DNA of 64,000 nt, from the NCBI GenBank assembly GCA_963828285.1, contig CAWHEB010000002.1, forward strand, positions 1 through 64,000. Direction: 5' to 3'. The notes below the pieces were generated by a model. The model was not told where the DNA came from and searched no databases. It was given only the letters and a program-made list of their open reading frames with translations. Of this stretch, positions 1-8,760 are shown piece after piece (position 1 is the stretch's first letter; each line of letters begins with the position of its first letter). Position numbers and translations under genes: made by a program. This stretch comes from DAIOEK01 sp963828285. Its GTDB lineage: Bacteria > Chloroflexota > Anaerolineae > Anaerolineales > Anaerolineaceae.

Positions 1-420
1 CCCTGTAAATCTGGGCTAAGAATGACAGGTTCTTATGTTATGTGATGGGTTTCGCATTCCTCTCGCCCAATATGGCTCGGGGACACAAAATTCGCATAGA
101 TCGCCCAACCCGAATTAGGACCTACATTTTGCCACCCGCACAGCCTTGTATAACCTTCGAATGCTCATTATTTATCAAATTAATTGTTTGTATATACTTA
201 TAAATTCTTTAAGCTAGTATGAATAGTGACAACAATAGCACTGGATAACAACCCTTGGAGAGACTTGGGGGAAGCCATCTCTTCTTTACAGACTTGCATT
301 AATACTTTTTCAAACGAAACCTCCTGATTGATGGATGCAATTGGGGGCTGGATGCTTCATTGCGGGCGGATGTCCTTACTATTCAAACCCATCCAAATTT
401 ATCAAAAGGGAGAAATTCAC
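1..420. other. Intergenic region upstream of DUF4386 gene
   Basis: No convincing gene is seen here. The last 100 bases (321-420) form a leader that resembles the leader of the second DUF4386 gene at 3352-3450. The string GGGTTTCGCA at 48-57 recurs in or near other intergenic hairpins of this window (around 1822, 5440 and 8222). The first 300 bases are otherwise featureless to me. Confidence 0.5.
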
Positions 421-1191
421 ATGACAATCAAAAGTACTAGTACAGTAATTGAAGGGGATAAACCCATCATAGCCAATTTCAATACCATACCCAAAGTGGA
501 TACAGCGCGAAAAACCTCATTAGCTGCCGGCTTGCTTTATATACTCACCTTTGTCTCGATCCCGACCATCGCCATCTATAGCCAGGTGAAGAGTGCGAAT
601 TACATTCTTGGCGCTGGTCCTGACACAGCCACGATCATCGGCGGTATCCTTGAGGTTATCGTAGCACTCGCCGGTATCGGCACCGCGGTCGTTCTGTTCC
701 CGATACTCAAGAAGCAGAATGAAGGGCTTGCGTTGGGACTGGTCGCCTCACGGGTCCTGGAAGCCAGCTCGATCTTTCTCGGTGTGGCGTTTATTTTGTC
801 GATCGTAACCTTGCGGCAAACTGGAGCTGGAGTAAATGCGTTAGTTTCCAGCAATGTGCTTGTCACCTTGTATGATCGCATCTTCCTGCTTAGTCAAAGC
901 TTGTTGCCGGCAGTAAACGATCTACTACTGGGTTTCCTGCTCTACAAGTCTCGCCTGGTGCCTCGAGCTCTTTCGCTGATCGGTATCATTGGCGGTCCCA
1001 TACTCATCGCTGGCTGGCTGCCCGTAATATTCGGTCTCATCGGGCGGAATGCCCCTCTTGCAGCGTTGTCCGCAATTCTAGTAGCGCTATTTGAGTTATC
1101 ACTTGGGATATGGCTCACTATCAAGGGATTCAACAAATCCGCGATCACTTCCATTAATACGAAAAACGCAATAGACATGTCGCTAAACTAG
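421..1191 (+). CDS. DUF4386 family membrane protein
   Basis: A 256-residue protein with a short polar N-terminus followed by about six hydrophobic segments, matching the DUF4386 family of integral membrane proteins, whose function is unknown. Family cues are the opening RKTSLAAGLLYILTFVSIP and, near the C-terminus, YKSRLVPRALSLIGIIGG. I chose the ATG at 421 because AAAAGGGAGAA lies 7-8 bases before it; the longer reading from 328 adds 31 residues with no family character. The protein resembles the product of the broken gene at 3451, and both genes have a related 100-base leader, so they look like duplicates that kept their control region. A hairpin at 1209-1243 follows the stop. Family assignment is firm; no role is claimed. 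Confidence 0.8.
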   Translation: MTIKSTSTVIEGDKPIIANFNTIPKVDTARKTSLAAGLLYILTFVSIPTIAIYSQVKSANYILGAGPDTATIIGGILEVIVALAGIGTAVVLFPILKKQNEGLALGLVASRVLEASSIFLGVAFILSIVTLRQTGAGVNALVSSNVLVTLYDRIFLLSQSLLPAVNDLLLGFLLYKSRLVPRALSLIGIIGGPILIAGWLPVIFGLIGRNAPLAALSAILVALFELSLGIWLTIKGFNKSAITSINTKNAIDMSLN

Positions 1192-1208
1192 ACACAGATA
1201 TCTCATAT

Positions 1209-1243
1209 GGGTTCAGAGAGGATCTTCAGACCTCCCTGAACCC
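1209..1243 (+). terminator. Hairpin after DUF4386 gene, possible terminator
   Basis: The arms GGGTTCAGAGAGG and CCTCCCTGAACCC pair with one mismatch around a 9-base loop, 17 bases after the stop. There is no clear T tract, so termination is only likely. Confidence 0.45.
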
Positions 1244-1333
1244 AATACTCTACGTATATTTCAATTGTAAAATGATATTTACCTCATCGATTCACATATA
1301 AAATTGACCCTCATACAAATTGGGGAAAACCAT

Positions 1334-1774
1334 ATGATCTCAACATCCAACACCAAACTCACCCACCTGACTGCAAACATCGCCACATTCTTGTTCGGAG
1401 TGGTCATCATTCTTCAATTATTGCTTGCAGCCGGGATTCTACCGATTACCATGGCTTGGGGAGGGCGGCAGCCAGAATTAACCATTTCATTGAGAATTGC
1501 CAGCATCATCTCAGCCATTCTATTGGGAGTGTTTGCCTATGTGATCCGCTATCGAGCTGGTCTTTTGGGAAAAACTAAAATCCCTGTCAGTATCAAGGTG
1601 ATTTCCTGGATCATTACTGCCTTTTTGGCTGTTAACACCCTGGGGAACATCACTTCATTGAGTAACAGTGAGAAAATCCTTTTTGGCCCAGTTACTTTTA
1701 TTTTGACGTTTGCCTGCCTGATTGTTTCTATATCAAAGCCGATACCGCTTAAACCCGCCCCGATTGTTCCATAA
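1334..1774 (+). CDS. Hypothetical four-TM membrane protein
   Basis: A 146-residue protein with four hydrophobic segments (about residues 12-36, 50-72, 83-103 and 112-134) and short polar ends. I do not recognise a named family. I chose the ATG at 1334 because TGGGGAAAA stands 4-9 bases upstream; the in-frame start at 1304 would add ten residues including a poor initiator context. It lies between DUF4386 and an oppositely oriented hydrolase, and a long hairpin at 1801-1832 separates it from that gene. It may be another small membrane protein co-acquired with the DUF4386 paralogue, but nothing in the sequence gives a function. Confidence 0.6.
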   Translation: MISTSNTKLTHLTANIATFLFGVVIILQLLLAAGILPITMAWGGRQPELTISLRIASIISAILLGVFAYVIRYRAGLLGKTKIPVSIKVISWIITAFLAVNTLGNITSLSNSEKILFGPVTFILTFACLIVSISKPIPLKPAPIVP

Positions 1775-1800
1775 ATAGGACAATCCATCGATGGATCATT

Positions 1801-1832
1801 GGATGGGTTTTGCATAATCTGCGAAACCCATC
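1801..1832. terminator. Bidirectional hairpin between convergent genes
   Basis: GGATGGGTTTTGC and GCGAAACCCATCC form a 13-base stem with a single G-T pair around a 6-base loop, exactly between the ends of a plus-strand and a minus-strand gene. The GGGTTTCGCA arm recurs in other intergenic places of this window, so it may belong to a repeat family. Confidence 0.6.
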
Positions 1833-1851
1833 CTTCAGTTCATACTTCATT

Positions 1852-2835
1852 TCACTTTCTTACCATCTCCACCATCTTCACAATCGCATCCACTGCAGCT
1901 TCCGGCTGTTCGATCATAATCTCATGACCGCTCTTTTCCGCGTAGAAACGCTGGCTGTTACTCGATAATTGAAGGAAACCGGATTGCGATGCTTCCCAAT
2001 CCGCGTACTGGTCTTTGCCGCGGGAAAGAACAATGAGCGGTAACGCGCCCAATGTGGATACCGCTCTGGCCTGCGGACCTCCTTCGGACATTCCCCTGCC
2101 TTCATCCAGGAAGGTTTGTGCCGAACGGGGAGTCACCGTCAGGGCGGCAAAAGCCTGCTTTTCGATCGGCGGCAGATCCCTGATGGATCCGAGTTGACCT
2201 GACAGCAACCGAATTACCCCAATACGCGCCATCAGTGATGGCAGCGAGTTTTTCCCGGGTTTCGGGGCAGGTTTCGGATCCGCATTACCCGCCGGGGGCA
2301 GCCTCTGCGCATCGACCAGCACCAATCCTGAGACTTCCTTAGGATAATCGTGAGCGTATACCAGCACGGTGTATCCGCCCAACGAATGTCCCACCAGCAC
2401 ATACGGACCTGATTCATTCGCGTTTGCCAGCAGAGTATGCAGATCCTTCGCAAATTCCCTGGCAGTCCGCGGATTGGGGCTGGCATCGCTCCAGCCCATT
2501 CCGGCACGGTCGTAGGTGCAGATGCGGGTGGTTTTGGCGACTTCAGGCTGCACCCAACCCCATGAAGCGGAAAATTCCCCCCAGCCCAATTCGACCACCA
2601 CAGTGGGACTGCCTATTCCGGTGCAGTTGAGATGCAAGCGGTAACCGCCCACATCCACCATCTTCCCCGGAGCGGGATTGGCTTTGGTGTCGGCTGCTTC
2701 GGCATTGGATTCATACACTGCCCCGACCAGGATCAGAATCAGCAGCACTACTAACACCGCACCCAACCAGATCATGATCTTTCGACCTCGGCGCATGGGC
2801 GTTTGTCCTTGTTGGTTGTTGATTGGATTTTCCAT
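1852..2835 (-). CDS. Membrane-anchored alpha/beta hydrolase
   Basis: A 327-residue alpha/beta-hydrolase-fold protein, probably an esterase, lipase-like or haloperoxidase-like enzyme acting outside the membrane. Residues about 18-42 (from RGRKIMIWLG) form a single N-terminal membrane anchor. The nucleophile elbow GHSLGG places the catalytic Ser near 151; LVLVDAQ supplies a candidate acid near 175, and SGHEIMIEQP supplies the catalytic His near 304. TYDRAGMGWSD is the usual loop before the elbow. The start at 2835 is set by GGAGGTTTTCGT directly upstream; 18 additional upstream residues are open but come before this ribosome binding site. The substrate cannot be inferred. It is transcribed convergently with the small membrane protein at 1334 and has no obvious operon partner. 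Confidence 0.85.
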   Translation of the reverse strand: MENPINNQQGQTPMRRGRKIMIWLGAVLVVLLILILVGAVYESNAEAADTKANPAPGKMVDVGGYRLHLNCTGIGSPTVVVELGWGEFSASWGWVQPEVAKTTRICTYDRAGMGWSDASPNPRTAREFAKDLHTLLANANESGPYVLVGHSLGGYTVLVYAHDYPKEVSGLVLVDAQRLPPAGNADPKPAPKPGKNSLPSLMARIGVIRLLSGQLGSIRDLPPIEKQAFAALTVTPRSAQTFLDEGRGMSEGGPQARAVSTLGALPLIVLSRGKDQYADWEASQSGFLQLSSNSQRFYAEKSGHEIMIEQPEAAVDAIVKMVEMVRK

Positions 2836-3450
2836 ACGAAAACCTCCATTGTGGTGAAACTGTTTGTCCCCATCATTTGTCCGATCCACATTCCGGAAGT
2901 CTTTTTGGTGATGGCTTCCCCTTTATCGTGATCAAAGTTAGATGAACATGACCAGGTATTGATAATTAATTAATGTCGTCCAAATGATGAAACAAAATCC
3001 CTGGTTTCTATGGATAGGTATAGCACGGTGGTCATCCGTCTCATAAGAATATCCAGTTTCATCGTTATACAAAGTGGTTTTACATCCCCTATACCCGCTT
3101 CGATGGACAAGATACCCTGAACTTATTCATTGGTCTTTCTAGGTCAAGTTTTCCTGGCCAGATACCACCCTCTCCGCGCTGTATAAGCTTGCCATGCTTA
3201 CATCACGTCACTATTCATAACTGTATAGATTTTTAAGATAATTTGGATAGTATTAGTATAGATATACATCGCTCTGGATGATCTCCCTGACAGAGATTAG
3301 ATGGGAAGGTTTTATTCTCATCAACAGTCCAGATTGGTTATCTAACTTGATCTCCCGACTGGTGGATGCTTTTGGGGGTGAGGTTTCATAACAGACCTGA
3401 TCTACTTTTATTGAATCCCATCCAACCCATCCATATAGGGAGGCCAACCA
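2836..3450. other. Intergenic, holds the second DUF4386 leader
   Basis: 615 bases without a supported gene. The final 99 bases (3352-3450) are the leader shared with the first DUF4386 gene. A 73-codon minus-strand frame at 3253-3474 has no family character and lacks a ribosome binding site. Nothing else is recognised. Confidence 0.5.
3352..3450 (+). promoter_or_regulatory. Leader homologous to 321-420
   Basis: From CTCC to the base before the ATG this leader is 99 bases and the one at 321 is 100 bases. They share CTCCYGAYTGRTGGATGC, then TTGGGGG, a TTCAT, an AATCCCATCCAA-like segment and a GGGAG ribosome binding site in the same order and spacing. This is beyond coding similarity and suggests that the duplication included the regulatory region, or that the element is a conserved control signal. 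Confidence 0.5.
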
Positions 3451-4228
3451 ATGACTACGATCGAAACAATTCACCCCGGTAAAACTGTGGAAATTCCCGA
3501 AGCGGAATTGACCATCAACTCACCCAAACGTCTGGCGCGGACAGCCGGCATCTTTTATCTGCTGGTCGGCATCGTCGGCAAATTCGCAGAAGGTTACTTG
3601 GATCCAAAGATCTATGTTGCCAATGATGCGGCAGCCACTGTTGGAAATCTGCTCACGAATTCCACTCTTGTCCGCATCGGGGTCGTTGCCCACATGATGA
3701 ATGCAGTATTCTTCATCCTGACCGCCATGACACTCTACATACTACTTAAACATGTGAACAAGACAGTTGCCAGGACTATGCTGGTATTTGTTGCGCTATC
3801 CGCAGGCATCACCACCCTCAATGCCGTCTTCCAGTTTGTAGGGCTGCGGATCGCAACCGACAGCACCTATGCGACTGCTTTTGGTGTTGCCGGATCGAAT
3901 GCCCTGGCACAAATATTTTTAGAGATCCAGCACTATGGGACTCTCAGCGCTCAGGTCTTCTTCGGTCTGTGGCTGGTACCACTCGGATACCTCGCCTATA
4001 AATCCAGGCTGTTCCCAAGGGTATTGGGATATGTGCTCATCGCTGCCGCTGGTCCTACGTGATCGACATGTTGGTTGCATTCCTTGCCCCGGAACTTGCC
4101 AGGCAGATCCATGCCTTCATGGGCATCCTCCCCGCGATCGCGGAGATCTGGATGGTCTTTACCTGCTCATTATCGGCGTGAGGACCGTGAAATTGGATCA
4201 AACCATCCCCGCCCCAACGACAGTATAG
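3451..4228 (+). pseudogene. DUF4386 family protein, two frame breaks
   Basis: The first frame gives 203 residues (starting MTTIETIHPGKTV) and stops at 4062, but the family's last transmembrane part continues in the other frames. After about 4055, one missing base restores YVIDMLVAFLAPELARQIH and a following hydrophobic stretch; after about 4155, a second missing base restores LLIIGVRTVKLDQ up to the stop at 4228. Joined, the product is about 259 residues, the same as the intact paralogue at 421. AGGGAGG lies 7 bases before the ATG. The breaks could be real decay or sequence error; the full-length conservation of both downstream pieces favours error. The first 200 residues carry LLVGIVGKFAEGY and the conserved ALAQIFLEIQHYG region of the family. 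Confidence 0.75.
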
Positions 4229-5081
4229 GTATTAATGCAAACGATGACCTGCGAATTGCAGTGTCATCGTTCATCTTGAGTTTTTTGGATATAAGCCCAC
4301 CTCAACAACTCATAAGATCCTTGAAGGAACAACTTACTTATTTTTCTGTATATATATATCCAATTCGACGCTCAAATTAAGCGCTGACAAAGCTGACAGT
4401 ATTTCAGTGATTCAGACTCTAATCCAAAATGGACATTTTCATAATCGCCAGAAGCAACTAATAACGCTGTCAGGTTTATATTCTATCTTGAATAAAGATT
4501 ATTTTTTCCTTACGTGGTAATAATTCCCCGATTAACCATTGTACGTGTCTGCTGAAGATCATCAAAATCGACTTTCCCATCCGATGAAACTTCAAAATAC
4601 CCGTGAGGCTAGCTTTTGAGCATTCGATCTCATGCCTCCGTTACTATGCGATCTATCTGGTGATAAAGAAAGAAGTGCTACTTACTTCCTCGGGATCAAT
4701 GTTTATTCCACGAAGTAAAAGCAGAATAAACCCTGGTTGCCATCAATTTCTCCCGTTCAGATTTGGTTCATCCACATCATTACGACGGTGAGGATGGGGC
4801 TGGACATTGATCCAACTAATACCCAGATATTCTCACTCTCTTCATATTTATATCCAATCGTAATCTACTCCGCTACGGAGAAACTGGGTTGATAGGGATG
4901 GAAGAACCAAAGGTTCTTCCATTCCTATCGATTTTTCCCCTCCCGTTCAAACGGGAGGGAATCAAAGGGGTGGGCATCAATCAATCAACAAACCATGTTA
5001 AGACTGCTCAACTCAATCTTCCACAAAATACATTGATACGCAATGAAGCAACCGACTTCCGGATCAGGTAAAATTAATCCC
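4229..5081. other. Gene-poor region with repeat copy 1
   Basis: 853 bases without a supported gene. Short open frames at 4603 and 4889 show no family character, and the latter is made entirely of repeat sequence. The only structure recognised is the hairpin repeat at 4877-4990. Confidence 0.5.
4877..4990 (+). repeat. Hairpin repeat, copy 1
   Basis: Begins GGAGAAACTGGGTT, followed by an 18-base stem GATAGGGATGGAAGAACC (4891-4908), the loop AAA and its complement to 4929 with one G-T pair, then TTTTTCCCCTCCCGTT, an inverted ACGGGAGGGA, and GGGGTGGGCATC. The order 'GAGAAACnGGGTT, long palindrome, CCCCTCCCG, then GGGGTGGG' is shared with the copies at 5482, 5690 and 8210. No open frame of note is inside. 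Confidence 0.75.
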
Positions 5082-5436
5082 ATGAATACACAACGTGTCT
5101 ATGCCATGAGCTTCGCAAGTGTCTATCCCCTGTATATTACCAAGGTGGAGAAAAAAGGACGGACGAAAACAGAAGTCGATGAGATCATCCGCTGGTTGAC
5201 AGGATACAGCCAGGCATGAGTTGGAAATTCATGTGGAAAAACAGACCAACTATGAGACCTTCTTCGCGAAAGCCCCACAAATGAATCCCGCGCGGTCTTT
5301 GATCAAGGGAATGATCTGCGGTATTCGCGTGGAAGAAATAGAAGAACCCACCATGCGTGAGATCCGCTATCTGGATAAGCTGATCGACGAACTCGCCAAG
5401 GGAAGAGCCATGGAAAAGATTTTGCGGTCGTCATGA
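5082..5436 (+). pseudogene. DUF2200 family protein, one frame break
   Basis: The first frame reads 45 residues from the ATG at 5082 (MNTQRVYAMSFASVYPLY, typical of the N-terminus of DUF2200 proteins) and stops at 5219. One extra base near 5216 breaks it; the next frame continues with ELEIHVEKQTNYETFFAKAP and ends at 5436, giving about 117 residues, the usual length of the family. These are small cytoplasmic proteins of unknown function. The gene sits between two copies of the hairpin repeat. A TAAAAT hexamer ends 7 bases before the ATG, so a leaderless transcript is possible. Decay and sequencing error are both possible. Confidence 0.75.
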
Positions 5437-5481
5437 GTTGGGTTTCGCAAAATCCGCTCAACCCCACTTACCGACTACGTG

Positions 5482-5636
5482 CCCACCCCAACCATCACAT
5501 CCCTTCGGGCCTGCGTATTTCATATCCCGCAGACATATTGTCTTTATCATCGTAGCCTCCGTGCGGAGGGGCTTAAAAGAAAGGGAAGGAAGTGCCTAGG
5601 CACTTCCTTCCCTTTCTACCCAGTTTCTCCCAGACC
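5482..5636 (-). repeat. Hairpin repeat, copy 2
   Basis: Starts CCCACCCCAACC, then CCCTTCGGGCCTGCG and ATTTCATATCCCGCAGA, then a 40-base perfect palindrome at 5578-5617 (arm AGAAAGGGAAGGAAGTGCC), and ends CCCAGTTTCTCCCAGACC. The whole is the reverse complement of the layout of the copy at 8210-8394, including the segment CTGCGTATTTCATATCCC. The arm sequence differs from the other copies but pairs perfectly with itself. Confidence 0.8.
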
Positions 5637-5689
5637 TTCGTATCATGATTGTTTGCTCTGATTGAGGTCACTTTGATTCCTTGGGAAAG

Positions 5690-5810
5690 TCAGGGGGTTG
5701 GGGATGAGGGAACCCAAGGTTCCCTCATCCCCACAAAATATAAGCCCCTCCCGCCGATCGAATTCCTTCATTTTGAAATTCATGCGGCGGGAGGGGTTGG
5801 GGTGGGTCAA
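5690..5810 (+). repeat. Hairpin repeat, copy 3
   Basis: A 15-base perfect stem GGGGATGAGGGAACC (5700-5714), loop CAA, and its complement to 5732, then AAGCCCCTCCCGCCG and its inverted partner CGGCGGGAGGGG (5786-5797), then TTGGGGTGGGTCAA. Same orientation and order as copies 1 and 4, with a different arm sequence. Confidence 0.75.
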
Positions 5811-5926
5811 TGATAGGTTGATTTCATAAAAACCTCAACCCGACCTAGCACTATATTAATCATTTAATTGTATTAAACTTTTTTCGTGTATTTCGTTTGT
5901 TTCGTGGTCAATTCCTCTTCACTTAT

Positions 5927-6421
5927 CTACCCGGAGAACTTCTCCAAAGCCCCATACGAGATCATCTCACAAATCTCCTCCACAAAGTGGATGCGCTCAG
6001 GCGTGCTGCTGGCTAACGATCCGCGCAGCAGAATAGGCGAAAAGTCCAGGTCGAGAGCTCCACGGTATGTGGATAGGACACAGTACTCTGCGCAGAATCC
6101 GGTCACGATGGGTGTATCTACTCCCAGTTCACGCAGATGCGCTGCCAGTTCGGTTTTATTGAACCCGTTCCCATAGGTCTTATGGATATGGAAGTCTTCA
6201 GGAAGGATCTTCAAGGAATCCGGCAGATCGAACCCATCTTCCCCCGGTACCAAATGCTCACTCTCATCCATATGCTGGATGCAGATAATCGAATTGTTGT
6301 TTTTGCGAAAGATCTCTATCGCAGCGTTGATATATTCGATGGCTTTATCCAGGGATTTCTTGGTCACCGGATCATCAAAAAATGCTTTTTGAACATCAAT
6401 GACAAGCAGTGCAGGCTTCAT
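5927..6421 (-). CDS. Isochorismatase-family cysteine hydrolase
   Basis: A 164-residue single-domain protein of the isochorismatase-like hydrolase superfamily (nicotinamidase, N-carbamoylsarcosine amidohydrolase and relatives). The catalytic triad can be read: Asp in LLVIDVQKAFF near residue 9, Lys in HIHKTYGNGF near 80, and Cys in VTGFCAEYCV near 112-116. The length is normal for the small cytoplasmic members, which hydrolyse amide or ether-linked substrates; the substrate here is unknown. The start is supported by TTGGAGGAATGA just upstream. It stands alone between repeat copy 3 and a small membrane protein. Nicotinamidase is possible, but the metal-site signature needed for that call is not clear. 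Confidence 0.85.
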   Translation of the reverse strand: MKPALLVIDVQKAFFDDPVTKKSLDKAIEYINAAIEIFRKNNNSIICIQHMDESEHLVPGEDGFDLPDSLKILPEDFHIHKTYGNGFNKTELAAHLRELGVDTPIVTGFCAEYCVLSTYRGALDLDFSPILLRGSLASSTPERIHFVEEICEMISYGALEKFSG

Positions 6422-6603
6422 TCATTCCTCCAATTTTTTGCTTATATCAGTCGTATGTTGGGATGTGACACGAAAAGCGAATCCCCCAACAAAGTATGAT
6501 TTATCATAAAAAGTGTGTAAACCTGACACATGCACCGCACTGGGTTTGTTCCAATGCAGGTGAGTAATCCCAAGATGATCAGAACATAAACCCAACTTGT
6601 TAC

Positions 6604-6924
6604 TTAGTTTGATAAACTATAAAAAAAGAGTAATCCAAAAATAATAATAGTCAGTACTCCGCCAATGATACTGTAATAACCACTCCGTCGTCTCCTATCT
6701 AACTCGATTGGGTCTTGTATTACCGCGTCGGAATTGCTAGAACTCTGCATTCCGCGATTAAGGGATTTTCGTAATTTTTCTATTAGTGAGGGTGAGTAAA
6801 CTTTATCATGCAGGATGGAATATCCCCTCTTAATCTCATAAAGAGCAATTAATAACATAATGGGAGTAAAGAATAAAACAAAGTTTTTGTCGTAATCTGT
6901 CATTAAATGATTTACCTTGACCAC
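6604..6924 (-). CDS. Hypothetical two-TM membrane protein
   Basis: A 106-residue protein with two hydrophobic segments, one near residues 15-32 (FVLFFTPIMLLIALYEI) and one at the C-terminus (YSIIGGVLTIIIFGLLFFY), joined by a charged loop containing ELDRRRRSG. No family is recognised. An alternative start at Met-8 (6903) is equally open. It precedes the MFS gene on the opposite coding side of a short gap and is transcribed in the same direction, but 45 bases separate them and no shared role is evident. Confidence 0.5.
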   Translation of the reverse strand: MVKVNHLMTDYDKNFVLFFTPIMLLIALYEIKRGYSILHDKVYSPSLIEKLRKSLNRGMQSSSNSDAVIQDPIELDRRRRSGYYSIIGGVLTIIIFGLLFFYSLSN

Positions 6925-6969
6925 TCGTTATAGTTGTTTGTTAATATCCCTTGGATTGTATGACCCACT

Positions 6970-8178
6970 CTACTCCACGGGAGGTTGCACCACGCTTACT
7001 TCCCTCTTCCCCCGCAGCGTGACCATCACCCAGATCGCCCCCAGATACAATACCCCCGCCGTTAGGTAGAACGGCACCGCCTGACCATACGAGTCATACA
7101 GCCATCCCCCCAGCAGCGGACCGATCGACGCGCCCAGACTGAGGGTGAACTCGTAATATCCGAAACCCCTCCCGCGCGCTTCATCGCCGATGATATCCGC
7201 CACCATCGCCTGCTCCGCCGGGTCCGCCATCGACCAGCCAACCGATTCCGCGGTGTACAACACAGCCAGCAGAAAGAGCGAACTCAACGAAGGGATGAAC
7301 AGCGAGAGTGTCGCCGAGATGGCCGCTCCCAACGCCATCAAAGGCGCCCGTCCGATCCGGTCGCTCAACTTGCCCAACCGGGATGGCAGGATGCTGTACA
7401 CGATCCCCGCCGGCAGGAATGCCCACGCCAGGGTCTCGATGTTGGTGGTGAAGTGGTCCTGCAGATAGATCATATAAATGGGAGCCAGCAGCGCCAGTGC
7501 CAGATTGGTGGTGAAAACAACCACCAGCAGTTTCAACAGGCGCGGAGTATCCAACTTGCGCGGTTCCGCGGGCAAGTCAGTCTGCACACCCGGCTTCGTC
7601 TCAGGCAGGTTGCGGAACGCCAGAATAGCCCCGGCTGAGGCGAGGATCGCAAACAGCAGGAAGGTGAAGATCCACCCCAGGTCAGGGCGTCCAAACTCGC
7701 TCAATGTCTTGTAAATGGTGTAACCTAGAAAAACGCCGATCAATCCTCCGCGGGAATTGGCTTCATACAGCTTGCCCATGTTCGATCCACGTTCATTCTC
7801 ATGCGACAGATCCGCGATGATCGTCCGGGCAGTGATCCAGAAAAGGGAGGATGCGACACCCTGGGTGAGTCTGGCCAGATACAATCCGGTCAGGTTGGTG
7901 GCGAAGGAGAAGAAAACCATCGTCAGGGCGTATCCGAAGATGGCAGCCACCAGGAAGCGTTTTCGTCCGAAGCGGTCGATCGCCCAACCCACCACTGGAC
8001 GTCCGACCAGCAGAGTGATGGTGAAGATGGAATACAGCCCGCCGATCTCCACTGCGTTCGCACCCAACTGCTTGCTGTAGATGGGCAGGAAGAACATCAG
8101 GAAGGTAAATCCCATGCCGGTAAAGAGCATGGGGTAATACAGCGGAAACGGCTTTGGTTTTGGCTTTGATGCTTCCAT
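6970..8178 (-). CDS. MFS transporter
   Basis: A 402-residue major facilitator superfamily permease with twelve predicted membrane helices. The loop 2-3 signature is visible as GWAIDRFGRKRFLV and its half-repeat as SRLGKLSDRIGRAPLM, both with the expected D-x-x-G-R-(K/R) pattern. ARLTQGVASSLFW matches motif C-like helix packing. The length is normal. Such proteins export drugs or carry sugars and metabolites by proton coupling; the substrate cannot be told. It is monocistronic on this reading, and its upstream side runs into hairpin repeat copy 4. The start at 8178 is the first Met of the polar N-terminus; no strong ribosome binding site is seen. Confidence 0.88.
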   Translation of the reverse strand: MEASKPKPKPFPLYYPMLFTGMGFTFLMFFLPIYSKQLGANAVEIGGLYSIFTITLLVGRPVVGWAIDRFGRKRFLVAAIFGYALTMVFFSFATNLTGLYLARLTQGVASSLFWITARTIIADLSHENERGSNMGKLYEANSRGGLIGVFLGYTIYKTLSEFGRPDLGWIFTFLLFAILASAGAILAFRNLPETKPGVQTDLPAEPRKLDTPRLLKLLVVVFTTNLALALLAPIYMIYLQDHFTTNIETLAWAFLPAGIVYSILPSRLGKLSDRIGRAPLMALGAAISATLSLFIPSLSSLFLLAVLYTAESVGWSMADPAEQAMVADIIGDEARGRGFGYYEFTLSLGASIGPLLGGWLYDSYGQAVPFYLTAGVLYLGAIWVMVTLRGKREVSVVQPPVE

Positions 8179-8209
8179 GAGGATATTATATATCAGCAGG
8201 TGGGTTGGG

Positions 8210-8394
8210 ATTGGCGTTTATGCGAAACCCTGCTCAGGTTTTGGAGAAACGGGGTTGATAGGGATGGAAGGACCTCCGGTCCTTCCATCCCTATCTTTAA
8301 AGCCCCTCCCGCAAAGAATAGTTCAGCAAACAATAATCTAATCTGTGGGATATGAAATACGCAGCCCGAAGGGCAGCGGTGGTTGGGGTGGGTA
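8210..8394 (+). repeat. Hairpin repeat, copy 4
   Basis: TTGGAGAAACGGGGTT is followed by a perfect 18-base stem GATAGGGATGGAAGGACC (8257-8274), loop TCC and its complement to 8295; then AAAGCCCCTCCCGC, a variable part, GGGATATGAAATACGCAG, CCCGAAGGGC and GGTTGGGGTGGGTAAACC. Together with copy 2, its inverted relative, this is the longest form of the element (about 155 bases between the conserved ends). Confidence 0.8.
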
Positions 8395-8681
8395 AACCAA
8401 AAAGTTAGTTTGGGTCGGATTACCTTTGTTTGAAGCCTTTTAGAATTACCAAATCCACTGTCACATAGTGACAGTTGTATTTCCATTTCATTCCTGATAT
8501 GATGAATATAGAACATTTGTGCTTATATTATATTCCCGATGCTCCATCGGGTTCGCACTTTATCAACCGAATAGTCCAGGCAAGTATCCAATGGTTATAC
8601 GCAACTTATTTGAAACAAATAACAAATGATCGCATTATTTTCGCCAGATTAAAACTTTCCCTCCATTTTTCCGGTTTTGGA

Positions 8682-8760
8682 CAAATGGGGGGACGCCCGC
8701 AACGCGGGCAGGGGGGTTTGGCAAATAGGGGAGTGCCGCATTAGCGGGCAGGGGGCATTA
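8682..8760. repeat. Two-unit G-rich tandem hairpin repeat
   Basis: Two similar units of about 40 bases, CAAATGGGGGGACGCCCGC... and CAAATAGGGGAGTGCCGCA..., each centred on a CCCGC/GCGGG or CCGC/GCGGG inverted repeat and ending in GGGCAGGGGG. Not associated with any gene that I can see. Confidence 0.6.

Larger units (their letters stand above)
5437..5926. other. Intergenic region made largely of repeats
   Basis: 490 bases between the DUF2200 gene and the isochorismatase-like gene. It holds hairpin repeat copies 2 and 3. Short frames here are products of the repeat sequence. Confidence 0.6.

Noticed and set aside
218..3225. Shared 13-mer ATGAATAGTGAC region in opposite orientation near 218 and 3213
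   Set aside because: A match of this length is expected many times by chance in 64 kb on two strands.
4889..5071. 60-codon frame
   Set aside because: Made of hairpin repeat copy 1; similar frames in the other copies are not conserved as protein.
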